DNA of 64,000 nt, from NCBI RefSeq assembly GCF_018224885.1, contig NZ_JAGTXB010000026.1:62001-126000 (forward strand), written 5' to 3'. The translations under genes were made by a program, and so were the position numbers. The first letter of the stretch is position 1; each line of letters begins with the position of its first letter. The notes beneath the pieces are model-generated. The model did not search any database and was not told the DNA's origin. It saw nothing but the letters and a program-made list of their open reading frames with translations. This stretch comes from Chitinophaga hostae (GTDB taxonomy: Bacteria > Bacteroidota > Bacteroidia > Chitinophagales > Chitinophagaceae). Of this stretch, positions 43,569 to 51,918 are shown piece after piece.

Positions 43569-44038
43569 AATTTGTTTGGAATTATAGTGATGTGGGAGCA
43601 TGGTTTGCCCCCGGATACGAAATAAATACATAGCCGTATCCTGTATGTTACGTATAGCCGTTAACGTTATATATCAGACATGTATATTTTCTGACTGGCA
43701 CAATAAACCAATACAAAAAATAATGACGGCAGCCGGAATTAACGGCATATGTCAGCGAGGCTGAAACATAACACAGCAGGCCGCAAAGCGGCAATACAGG
43801 AAAGAAGTGTCGGGAAATTAATAGCCCCTTGTGCTACCTATGGCACATGGGAGCAGGTGCTCCGAAGATAGGAGAGTAGAGAAAGCTGTATGTTTAACAG
43901 GTAGTTCATTCAACTTGCAAAAGTGCGAGGCGAATATAGGTAAAAATTGTGAATTACAAATTGTAAATTACGAATTATGAATTACGAATTTGGAGGTTAT
44001 CTATCCACAACTCCGTAATTCATAATTCGTAATTCTCT
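43569..44038. other. Gene-free stretch upstream of the lysine-catabolism set
   Basis: No supported gene. It holds the palindrome GAGCA-GG-TGCTC (about 43852-43863), a nearby GTGC...GCAC pair, and the family-C repeat at its end. It should contain the promoter and control sites of the saccharopine dehydrogenase gene, but no consensus promoter stood out. Confidence 0.4.
43966..44034. repeat. Intergenic inverted repeat, family C copy 2
   Basis: AATTACGAATTATGAATTACG (43966-43986, 21 bp) is perfectly complementary to 44014-44034. Extra GAATTACAAATT words precede the left arm. It follows the panB stop by 4 nt on the minus strand. Confidence 0.8.
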
Positions 44039-44854
44039 TTAATATTGTTCGTTTTCGTTCGGGAAATCCTTGGTTTTTACATCATTGATGTAAGCCTGGG
44101 TGGCGCCAAATATCTGGCTGTAAAGGTCGAGATAGCGACGCAGAAAACGTGGTTTAAAATCTTTGTTGATACCCAGCATATCGTGCATCACGAGTACCTG
44201 TCCATCTACATAGCGTCCGGCGCCAATACCGATAATCGGAATCTCAACTGATTCCGCCACCGTTTTCGCGAGTGCCGCAGGGATCTTTTCCAGTACAATA
44301 GCAAAACAACCTGCTTCCTGCAGCAGTTTCGCATCCTGGATCAGTTTATTAGCTTCGGCTTCCTCTGTGGCGCGTACGGCATAGGTGCCAAATTTGTAGA
44401 TTGACTGTGGTGTTAATCCCAGGTGCCCCATTACCGGCACGCCTGCGGAAATAATACGTTTTACGGATTCAATGATTTCTTCGCCGCCCTCAATTTTGAT
44501 GCCATGGGCGCCGGTTTCCTTCATAATGCGTATCGCGGAACTAAGCGCCTCTTTGGAGTTTCCCTGGTAAGAACCAAATGGAAGATCCACCACTACAAAA
44601 CAGCGTTTAATTGCTCTTACTACAGAAGCGGCGTGATAGATCATCTGATCCAATGTAATAGGAAGGGTAGTTTCATGACCTGCCATTACGTTGGACGCGG
44701 AATCACCTACGAGTATTATATCAATCCCTGCATCATCGAAAATGCGGGCCATGGAGTAGTCGTATGCAGTGAGCATAGATATTCTTTCTCCGTCCACCTT
44801 CATCTTCTGCAATATATGCGTAGTGATGCGTTTTATTTCTTTATTCACAGACAT
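44039..44854 (-). CDS. panB: 3-methyl-2-oxobutanoate hydroxymethyltransferase
   Basis: A 271-residue PanB. ISMLTAYDYSMARIFDDAGIDIILVGDSASNVMAGHETTLPITLDQM contains the conserved metal Asp residues (seen as adjacent motifs), PFGSYQG the active-site loop, GHLGLTPQS the next, and IGIGAGRYVDGQVLVMHDMLG the C-terminal signature. It makes ketopantoate for pantothenate and CoA synthesis. panC and panD lie 5 kb away on the same strand. Confidence 0.95.
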   Translation of the reverse strand: MSVNKEIKRITTHILQKMKVDGERISMLTAYDYSMARIFDDAGIDIILVGDSASNVMAGHETTLPITLDQMIYHAASVVRAIKRCFVVVDLPFGSYQGNSKEALSSAIRIMKETGAHGIKIEGGEEIIESVKRIISAGVPVMGHLGLTPQSIYKFGTYAVRATEEAEANKLIQDAKLLQEAGCFAIVLEKIPAALAKTVAESVEIPIIGIGAGRYVDGQVLVMHDMLGINKDFKPRFLRRYLDLYSQIFGATQAYINDVKTKDFPNENEQY

Positions 44855-44940
44855 AAGCAGTAGCTTTTAGCATTTGGCTGTTAGCAATAACCGCAAAGGT
44901 GGTAATATAAAAAGATAAAAGGAAATGTTTTTTTAGCGGT

Positions 44941-45194
44941 TAGCCATTAGCTTTTAGCTTTTAGTAAAAAATGCAGCGGGTATGATCTTTCCGGGGACTA
45001 ATCTGATTTTACCGATTGTAGGATGATATTTTACAGAATTTAAAAGATTAGTGAAGACAGAAGCGGATACTTGTTTCACCTTCGCCAATCTTTTAAAAAC
45101 GTCAAAAAAAAATCTATAATCAACAAATTCAGATTAGTCCCCGGAAAGATCATACCCGCTGCATTTTTTACTAAAAGCTAAAAGCTAATGGCTA
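44941..45194. repeat. Composite long inverted repeat (families A and B), copy 4
   Basis: The arms 44941-45006 and 45129-45194 are perfect over 66 bp. The outer third is family-B sequence (TAGCCATTAGCTTTTAGC), and the inner part reads GCGGGTATGATCTTTCCGGG and GACTAATCTGA, an A-type end. The centre contains a second, shorter inverted repeat (AAAAGATTAGTGAAG / CTTCGCCAATCTTTT) that recurs in copy 5. Confidence 0.88.
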
Positions 45195-45198
45195 AAAG

Positions 45199-46080
45199 CT
45201 AGATCGCTATTTCCTCATATAGCGCGTGGATAAGACCGTCGGCTAATCCTATTTTGGGTACGTAAATTTCCGGGGTATCGGCCCAGCGCATAATATTTAC
45301 GTATATCTGTAACGCTGGTACAATAACGTCGGCGCGGTCTTCCCGCAGGTTATACAGGTGAATGCGTTCTTCTACCGTGAAACTGCTGAATTCCTTGTAG
45401 TAGTCTTTCAGGGTGTCCAGCGATAAAGGCTTACCTTCTTTACGTTTGGAGAGAGAGAATATTTTATTGATGTTGCCTCCTGAACCGATAGCGATAACAG
45501 GGCCAACATTTTTTAGCTGTTGCTTGAGGAAATCCTTCATCTGCTGCCATTGCGCTTCAGTAACCTGTTGCTGCAACAAACGGATGGTGCCGATGTTAAA
45601 AGATTCTTTGAAAATCTGTTTGCCGGCGCCAAAGAGCGTAACTTCCGTACTGCCACCGCCTACATCAATATACAGGTAGGACTTGGTTTTATCCATGTTT
45701 TCCGCCACATGGTTCTCATAGATGAACGCTGCTTCTTCCTGACCGGAAATGATTTTAATGTCAATACCGGTTTGCGCTTTTACTTCCTGCAGAATTACCG
45801 CACCGTTGCCTGCATCCCGCATTGCGGAAGTGGCGCAGGCCTTGAGATATTTTACTTCGTATACGTCCAGCAGCAGTTTGTAAGCTCTGATGGTATCTAT
45901 CAGATGAGCTGCTTTTTTTTCTGAAATAATATTGTTGTTAAACACATCAAATCCAAGTCGCAGGGGCACCCTTACCAGGTTTAATTTGGTAAAGTCCATT
46001 ACTCCGGTACTGTTTGGCGATGCTTCTGAAATGAGCAGCCTGGCAGCATTGGAACCTATATCAATCGCAGCTAATTTCAT
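45199..46080 (-). CDS. Ppx/GppA family phosphatase
   Basis: A 293-residue protein of the Ppx/GppA family. LAAIDIGSNAARLLISE is the phosphate-1 motif, CATSAMRDAGNG the connecting strand, YIDVGGGSTEVTLF the phosphate-2 motif, and IAIGSGGNINKIFSL the adenosine-type motif. The length fits the short family form without the C-terminal HD-like domains. It hydrolyses polyphosphate or pppGpp. It is directly downstream of ppk on the same strand (about 43 nt), so the pair should make and break down polyphosphate. Confidence 0.9.
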   Translation of the reverse strand: MKLAAIDIGSNAARLLISEASPNSTGVMDFTKLNLVRVPLRLGFDVFNNNIISEKKAAHLIDTIRAYKLLLDVYEVKYLKACATSAMRDAGNGAVILQEVKAQTGIDIKIISGQEEAAFIYENHVAENMDKTKSYLYIDVGGGSTEVTLFGAGKQIFKESFNIGTIRLLQQQVTEAQWQQMKDFLKQQLKNVGPVIAIGSGGNINKIFSLSKRKEGKPLSLDTLKDYYKEFSSFTVEERIHLYNLREDRADVIVPALQIYVNIMRWADTPEIYVPKIGLADGLIHALYEEIAI

Positions 46081-46123
46081 CTGTCAGTCATTAGATCAAA
46101 GCACAAAGTAAAACATTTTAAAG

Positions 46124-48271
46124 TTACAGGTACTGTTTTTCGTGCAGGTATTTATAGATTTCCAGCTGTGTGCGTATTTTTTTGTCGCCATCCTTGCGGT
46201 ACAGGTTCCTTTGCTCGTTGTCGAGCACACGGGCTTTGACATTGCCGCTCATCTGTATGTTCATAATGTCGATCAGTTCCTGCCGTATAGCCGGGTCCGT
46301 TATGGGCGCAGCGGCTTCTACGCGGTGATCCAGGTTTCTTATCATCCAGTCGCAGGAAGCAATGTATACTTTTTCCTGGCCGCCATGGTGAAAAATGAAT
46401 ACACGGGCATGTTCCAGGTATTCATCCACGATACTGACACCGGTAATATTTTTCTTCCATTTCTTGTTTTCCGTATAAGCACAGCAGATGCCCCTGATCA
46501 CCATTTTAACATCCACGCCGGCTTTGGCGGCTTCATAGAGCTTGGCAATAAGCGTGGCGTCGGAGAGGGAGTTCATTTTGATGGTGATAGCTGCCTTCTT
46601 TTTATGCTTGGCATTTTTTATTTCGCGGTCTATCAGCCGCAGGAAAGTGTCGCGCATATTCAGCGGACTAACCGGTAATGTTTTGCAACCCTCCAGTATT
46701 TTGATATCGTGGCGGGGGCTTTCCAGGTAAGTGAACACGCGGTTTATATCTGCAATGATGGCGCGGTTGGTGGTCAGCAGACAGTGATCGCCGTATACCC
46801 TGGCGGTTCTTTCATTGAGGTTACCGGTGCTGACAAAACCACACTGGATGGTTTTGGTGCCAATGCGTTTCTTGATCACACAAAGCTTGGCATGTATTTT
46901 CATATTCGGAATGCCCAGCAATACTTTCACTCCTTCTTCCTCCAGGCGCGATTTCCAGTCGAGATTGGCGGCTTCGTCGAAGCGGGCGCGCAGCTCCAGT
47001 ACCACGGTTACCTGTTTCCCGTTACGTACAGCATTCACCAAAGCATTTACTATTTTGGAATTACGGGCAAGCCTGTACGCAGTTATTTTTATAGAAGATA
47101 CGTTAGGATCTATAGCCGCTTCCCTTAGCAGGTCAATGATGGTATCAAATGAATGATAGGGGAAATGGAGCATTACATCCTGGCGCTGTATCACATGCAT
47201 TACGCTGGGTGCGTTGAGGAACAGCGGATGTATAAAGGTTTTACGGTGCAAATGGGGTGGGAAGATGGATTCGGGAAAGTCCATAAAGTCCTTGAAATTA
47301 TGGATACGCGCGCCCGGAATCAGGTTATCTTTCCCGGATAATCCTTGTCTGCGCATCAGGTATTCGAGTAGCAGCGGATCAATATCTTTATCGTACACAA
47401 ACCTTACCGGCTTGCCTTTACGCCGGTCTTTCAGTCCTTTTTCGATCTGGTGTATAAGGCTGTCGGAAATATCATTATCTATATCCAGTTCCGCGTCGCG
47501 GGTTACTTTGATGATGTGTGCGGAAAATTTATCATAGCCAAAATATACAAAGATATTAGGCAAACAGAAACGCACCAGGTCTTCCATCAAAATGATATCA
47601 TGTTCTCCGGGTTTGGAAGGGAGAATGATAAAGCGGGGGAGTACGCCGGTGGCTATTTCGATCAGGGCAAACTTCTGCCGTACGGAATTATCCTGGCGGG
47701 CAAGTACGATGGCGAGGTAAATGGATTTATCACGCAGGATAGGGAATTGCTGTATGCTTTCAATCATCAACGGGATGATGTTGGTGCGTACTTGTTCGTT
47801 GAAATAATTGAGTACAAATTTTTGCTGTTCCTTATTGAGTTGCTTTTCTGTCCGCAGGAAAATATGCTGGGCCTCCATTTCGGCGACAATGTCTTTCCAT
47901 ACCAGGTCAAACTCACGTTGTTGCTCAATTACCCGGGATTGAATTTCGTCGAGTATTTTGTCAGGATTTTCTTCGAGATGCATTTTGGCTGATTTGCCGA
48001 AAGACATCATTCTTTTGAGGGTGGCTACGCGGACCCTGAAAAACTCATCGAGGTTATTGGAGAAGATACCGAGGAAGCGGATGCGTTCATGAAGGGGAAC
48101 TGATTTATCGGCGGCTTCCTGCAGCACTCTGGCGTTGAAGGAAAGCCAGCTGATATCCCTGGCAATCATTTTTTTCTTTTCAGCCTGGGGCTTTTTTCTC
48201 GTCGTTTTCTTGGCTACTGTTGCATCGGGCATAGTCATAATATCAAGGTTCTCACCAATCGGCAAACGCAT
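46124..48271 (-). CDS. ppk: Polyphosphate kinase 1
   Basis: A 715-residue PPK1. The four-domain layout is visible: N-terminal domain with ARDISWLSFNARVLQEAADKSVPLHERIRFLGIFSNNLDEFFRVRVA, a head domain, and two phospholipase-D-like catalytic domains. The catalytic His lies in KIHAKLCVIKKR, and the second in ARVYGDHCLLTTNR. It makes polyphosphate from ATP at the membrane. In-frame ATGs at 48271, 48238 and 48232 are all possible; the region before MIARDISWLS is a Lys-rich tail of low complexity. Confidence 0.93.
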   Translation of the reverse strand: MRLPIGENLDIMTMPDATVAKKTTRKKPQAEKKKMIARDISWLSFNARVLQEAADKSVPLHERIRFLGIFSNNLDEFFRVRVATLKRMMSFGKSAKMHLEENPDKILDEIQSRVIEQQREFDLVWKDIVAEMEAQHIFLRTEKQLNKEQQKFVLNYFNEQVRTNIIPLMIESIQQFPILRDKSIYLAIVLARQDNSVRQKFALIEIATGVLPRFIILPSKPGEHDIILMEDLVRFCLPNIFVYFGYDKFSAHIIKVTRDAELDIDNDISDSLIHQIEKGLKDRRKGKPVRFVYDKDIDPLLLEYLMRRQGLSGKDNLIPGARIHNFKDFMDFPESIFPPHLHRKTFIHPLFLNAPSVMHVIQRQDVMLHFPYHSFDTIIDLLREAAIDPNVSSIKITAYRLARNSKIVNALVNAVRNGKQVTVVLELRARFDEAANLDWKSRLEEEGVKVLLGIPNMKIHAKLCVIKKRIGTKTIQCGFVSTGNLNERTARVYGDHCLLTTNRAIIADINRVFTYLESPRHDIKILEGCKTLPVSPLNMRDTFLRLIDREIKNAKHKKKAAITIKMNSLSDATLIAKLYEAAKAGVDVKMVIRGICCAYTENKKWKKNITGVSIVDEYLEHARVFIFHHGGQEKVYIASCDWMIRNLDHRVEAAAPITDPAIRQELIDIMNIQMSGNVKARVLDNEQRNLYRKDGDKKIRTQLEIYKYLHEKQYL

Positions 48272-48373
48272 ATAAACAGATTTACATTCAAAAAATTCAC
48301 ATCATCTAAAATACGATGATACGGTTTTCACTTTAATTGGTGTATTAAATTAAAGTTAAAGAAAAGCGGGGAG

Positions 48374-48570
48374 AACGCGAAGTTAGTCTTGCCCGGGATT
48401 AAACTGATTTCGACGATTTTTAAGATTATACTGCTGCAGGATTTAAAAAAGATTAGCGAAGACAACGCACCTATGCGCTTCTGTCTTCGCTAATCTTTTT
48501 TAAATCATCAAAGAAAAAATCCTAAAATCGTCGAAATCAGTTTAATCCTGGGCAAGACTAACTTCGCGTT
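48374..48570. repeat. Long nested inverted repeat, family A copy 5
   Basis: The outer arms 48374-48420 and 48524-48570 pair over 47 bp with one mismatch (AACGCGAAGTTAGTCTTGCC at the ends). The inner arms 48440-48464 and 48482-48506 form a perfect 25-bp stem (GATTTAAAAAAGATTAGCGA and complement). The outer right arm encodes the last residues and stop of the flippase-like gene at 48542. Confidence 0.88.
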
Positions 48571-49570
48571 TCTTTTTATTGTAAACGGGCAATGCCACGA
48601 GGCTGACAAAGCCGAGAAATATCACCAGCAGGGTTTGGGCCACCCAGATGATCCAGCCAAAGGCGAAGCCGATGGCAGAGGGGATGCTGTATATTTCCAG
48701 CGTTTTTTGTACCAGTGGCTGATAGGCGCCGATGCCGCCCGGCATAACGATCATGCCTACACTACCGATCATGAGTACGGCGAGTGCGGCGCTGATGCCG
48801 AGGTGGTTGGTTTCCTGCAGGCAGAAAAAGCCGATATACACCTGTGACAGGTAGCATGACCAGATAAGCACGGAGTGGATAAAGAACCAAACCTTTTTCT
48901 TTCCTTCCATTTTGCCGATGGACAGGAATCCTTCGGCGATGCCCCGTATCAGGTTTTTAACGGTGATAGCTACTTTGGATCTGGCAAAGCGGCGGAGCAG
49001 CCATCCCAGCAGCACAATAAACAGCGCAAGTACCACGATGCCGATAAGCAGCTGAATACCGTTGGCATGGGCTATTTTGTCCGATACCGGTTGAAAGATA
49101 GTTTCATTTACCAGGGAACCAAGGAGATCCAGCTGGGTGATAACGGTGATCACCATGAGCAGGATGAGGCAAACCAGGTCTACTGCTCTCTCTGCGATCA
49201 TGGTGCCTACCAGTTTGTCGGCAGGTACTTTTTCATATTGTGCGAGGATTCCGCAGCGGGTTACTTCTCCCAGGCGTGGAACGGCCAGGTTGGCGAGGTA
49301 CCCCACCATAACGGCAAAGAAGGTATTGAGAGTGGAGGGTTGATGCCCGAGGGGCTTCATCAGAAGTTTCCAGCGCACGGCGCGGAACCAGTGACTGGCG
49401 ATACCGATGGTCATAGTGGGGATGAGCAGCCAGTAATTGGCTTTTCTCAAAGCAACCTTGATCTGTTCCCACTCATCTGCTTTGATATTCCTGGTGAAAA
49501 GCCATATCAACAGCACTCCTATACCGAAAAAGCAAACAAACTTAATGACGTTCTTAAGCGTTTTGGGCAT
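48542..49570 (-). CDS. Lysylphosphatidylglycerol-synthase-TM-region / flippase-like membrane protein
   Basis: A 342-residue protein with about eight hydrophobic segments of the UPF0104/LPG_synthase_TM type. HWFRAVRWKLLMKPLGHQPS and FFAVMVGYLANLAVPRLGEVTRCGIL (about residues 62-110) are the family signature, and VMPGGIGAYQPLVQKTLEIY the C-terminal one. Such proteins may move lipids between membrane leaflets; the lipid here is not known. The C-terminus (VSLAQD) comes from the repeat arm. It follows panD on the same strand with a 41-nt gap. Confidence 0.85.
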   Translation of the reverse strand: MPKTLKNVIKFVCFFGIGVLLIWLFTRNIKADEWEQIKVALRKANYWLLIPTMTIGIASHWFRAVRWKLLMKPLGHQPSTLNTFFAVMVGYLANLAVPRLGEVTRCGILAQYEKVPADKLVGTMIAERAVDLVCLILLMVITVITQLDLLGSLVNETIFQPVSDKIAHANGIQLLIGIVVLALFIVLLGWLLRRFARSKVAITVKNLIRGIAEGFLSIGKMEGKKKVWFFIHSVLIWSCYLSQVYIGFFCLQETNHLGISAALAVLMIGSVGMIVMPGGIGAYQPLVQKTLEIYSIPSAIGFAFGWIIWVAQTLLVIFLGFVSLVALPVYNKKKREVSLAQD

Positions 49571-49611
49571 CCAAAGTTGTTTTAGGGCGTTAATAAAAAC
49601 AGTATACGGGC

Positions 49612-49956
49612 TTACAATTTATTTCCCTCTTTCGGGAAAATGGCAATAGGTGTATATTTTTTGGCTTCTTCAAAATCCATCGTGGCATAGGAAATAATGA
49701 TCACTACATCACCCGGGGCAACAAGTCGGGCGGCCGGACCATTCATACATATTACACCGGAACCGCGCTTGCCTTTAATAACATAGGTTTCGAGTCTTTC
49801 TCCGTTATTAACGTTCAGTACCTGTACTTTTTCGTACTCAATTAAACCAGCGGCATCCATCAGGTCTTCGTCAATCGTAATGCTTCCAACATATTGCAGA
49901 TTGGCTTCCGTAACTACCGCGCGGTGAATCTTACACTTTAAAATTTCGATTTGCAT
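49612..49956 (-). CDS. panD: Aspartate 1-decarboxylase
   Basis: A 114-residue PanD proenzyme. The self-cleavage site Gly-Ser is in LQYVGSITIDEDLMDAAGL (cleavage before Ser25), giving the pyruvoyl cofactor. GSGVICMNGPAARL follows in the active-site loop. It makes beta-alanine from aspartate. It lies between panC (upstream) and the flippase-like gene, apparently in one operon. Confidence 0.95.
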   Translation of the reverse strand: MQIEILKCKIHRAVVTEANLQYVGSITIDEDLMDAAGLIEYEKVQVLNVNNGERLETYVIKGKRGSGVICMNGPAARLVAPGDVVIIISYATMDFEEAKKYTPIAIFPKEGNKL

Positions 49957-50073
49957 AATTTATACTGGCTTAAACGCTGTAAAGAGCGTTTGCAAAGCTA
50001 GGAAAAAAATATGGAAGATCGAACAAGGCATGCAGCGGTAATGCAGTGTTTGCTGAATGCCTTGTCCGGCAGG

Positions 50074-50937
50074 CTAGAGGCTGCCCTGCAGTATCATGTT
50101 ATCGATCAGTCGTACCCCATCGAGCCAGGCGGCAACCGCCACAATAATGGTAGCATTTCCGGGTGGCTGATCCAGTGGGCGCAGCAGGTCGTTGTCCAGT
50201 AGAAGAAGATCTACATATTCCGGTTCGAAGCCCTGTTTTTTGAGATCGTCGAAGGCTTCGTGGGCGCCTTCCATAAAATGAAGTCCTTTTCCGAAGTTGT
50301 TTTTGATGTGGAGAAGCGCCTGGTAAATGGCGGTGGCCTTTTTCCGGGCGGAGGGAGAGAGCCGGGTATTGCGGCTGCTCATGGCCAAACCGTCTTTTTC
50401 ACGTTCGGTAGGACAAATAACCAGTTTTACGGGAGAATGAGTAACAATCAGCAGTTTGCGTATGATCAGGCATTGCTGCAGATCCTTTTGGCCCATAAAA
50501 AGCTGGTCAGGTTGCACAATATCAAGTAACTTGTGAACGATGCGGCCCACCCCCTGGAAATGTCCCGGACGAAATTTGCCTTCGAGGATCGTTTCCAGGT
50601 CGCCAAAATCGTAATGCAGATCACTTTTCAAGCCTTCCGGATACATCTCTTCTACGGATGGTAAAAAAAGAATATCTGTCGATACGTTATTTAATTTTTT
50701 AATATCCTCTTCAATAGTTATAGGATATTTTTCAAAATCTTTTGGATCATTAAACTGAGTTGGATTGACAAAAATGCTGCAAACGACCACATCATTTTTT
50801 TCCCTGGCCGCCTGAATAAGTGACAGGTGTCCATCGTGGAGAGCTCCCATAGTGGGCACAAAACCAATGCTTTTGTTGCTTTTTCTTACCAGGTCCAGGT
50901 GCTTCTTCAGGTCCGAGCTGCGCTTAAATAAATACAT
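50074..50937 (-). CDS. panC: Pantothenate synthetase
   Basis: A 287-residue PanC. IGFVPTMGALHDGHLSLIQAA contains the nucleotide-binding HxGH segment, VVCSIFVNPTQFN the next conserved strand, FMGQKDLQQCLIIRKL the KMSKS-like region, and GLAMSSRNTRLS the ATP loop. It joins pantoate and beta-alanine. It is followed by panD and diverges from the GT5 half with a 110-bp gap. Confidence 0.95.
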   Translation of the reverse strand: MYLFKRSSDLKKHLDLVRKSNKSIGFVPTMGALHDGHLSLIQAAREKNDVVVCSIFVNPTQFNDPKDFEKYPITIEEDIKKLNNVSTDILFLPSVEEMYPEGLKSDLHYDFGDLETILEGKFRPGHFQGVGRIVHKLLDIVQPDQLFMGQKDLQQCLIIRKLLIVTHSPVKLVICPTEREKDGLAMSSRNTRLSPSARKKATAIYQALLHIKNNFGKGLHFMEGAHEAFDDLKKQGFEPEYVDLLLLDNDLLRPLDQPPGNATIIVAVAAWLDGVRLIDNMILQGSL

Positions 50938-51047
50938 AAATCATTGCTTAAAAGGATGTTAAAACTGACAGATTGACCAATATTCCGTAAAAAATCCGTA
51001 ATTTTGCAAGCCAAATTAAAAATTACTGCATTAATAATCAGCGTTAA

Positions 51048-51866
51048 ATGTCCACAAAGAAAAGAATTCTTTTTATTGCCCAAGAGATGTCGCCGTACCT
51101 TGAATTGAGTGATTACGCGGCAATGGTCAATAAAATGGCAATTAAGTCCAATGAGGCGGGCCTGGAAGTGAGAGTGATCATGCCTAGATTTGGAATTATT
51201 AATGAGAGAAGACACCGTTTGCACGAGGTCGTAAGATTGTCGGGGATCAACATTGTGATTGACGGGGATGATTACCCGTTGATTATCAAGGTGGCCTCAC
51301 TTCCCAATGCCCGCCTGCAGGTTTACTTCCTGGATAATGAAGATTATTTTAAGCGTAAGACGGTTTTTGCCGACGAAAACGAAGAATTTTTCGACGACAA
51401 CGCAGCCAGAGCAGTCTTCTTTTGCAAAGGAGCCCTTGAAACGGTAAAAAAATTCGGATGGCCTCCGGACATCATTCATTGTAGCGGCTGGATGACCTCC
51501 CTGATACCGATGTATCTGAAAACGGCCTACAAGAAAGAACCGGTTTTTGCCAATTCAAAAATCATATATTCGTTGACGCCCAACACGTTCAAGGAAAAAT
51601 TAGGCACCACCTTTGTTAAGAAGGCCACGATCAGCAACCAGATTAAAGAAAAGGATATGGAGCTGTTTAAGGAAGGTACCAATACCGCATTGAACAGAGG
51701 TGCAGCTAAATACGCAGATGCTGTTGTACTGGCTGGAGATAAGCTGGAGAAAAAAGTGGTGGATGAAGTGAAAGCGGAAAAAGGTAAGATCATTTTACCT
51801 TACAAAAAAGATAACGAGGATCTGGGCGATTATCTGCAACTGTACAACCAGTTGCTGGGTAAGTAG
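51048..51866 (+). CDS. Stand-alone GT5 N-terminal-domain protein ('glycogen synthase'-like), probably non-catalytic
   Basis: A 272-residue protein resembling only the first Rossmann domain of glycogen/starch synthase: RILFIAQEMSPYLELSDYAAMVNKM, VRVIMPRFGIINERR and IIHCSGWMTSLIPMYLKTAY. The ADP-glucose-binding KxGG motif that should follow the first strand is absent (ELSDYAAMV in its place), and the second GT-B domain is missing. It is a recognised Bacteroidota protein type, usually beside panC, but its function is not established. A -7-like TAATTTTG sits at 50999-51006. The DUF4270 lipoprotein gene follows. Confidence 0.82.
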   Translation: MSTKKRILFIAQEMSPYLELSDYAAMVNKMAIKSNEAGLEVRVIMPRFGIINERRHRLHEVVRLSGINIVIDGDDYPLIIKVASLPNARLQVYFLDNEDYFKRKTVFADENEEFFDDNAARAVFFCKGALETVKKFGWPPDIIHCSGWMTSLIPMYLKTAYKKEPVFANSKIIYSLTPNTFKEKLGTTFVKKATISNQIKEKDMELFKEGTNTALNRGAAKYADAVVLAGDKLEKKVVDEVKAEKGKIILPYKKDNEDLGDYLQLYNQLLGK

Positions 51867-51918
51867 CTATTAAAGTAAGTACGGGCAGTTAACACAATAC
51901 TCACTAACAACATAACGC

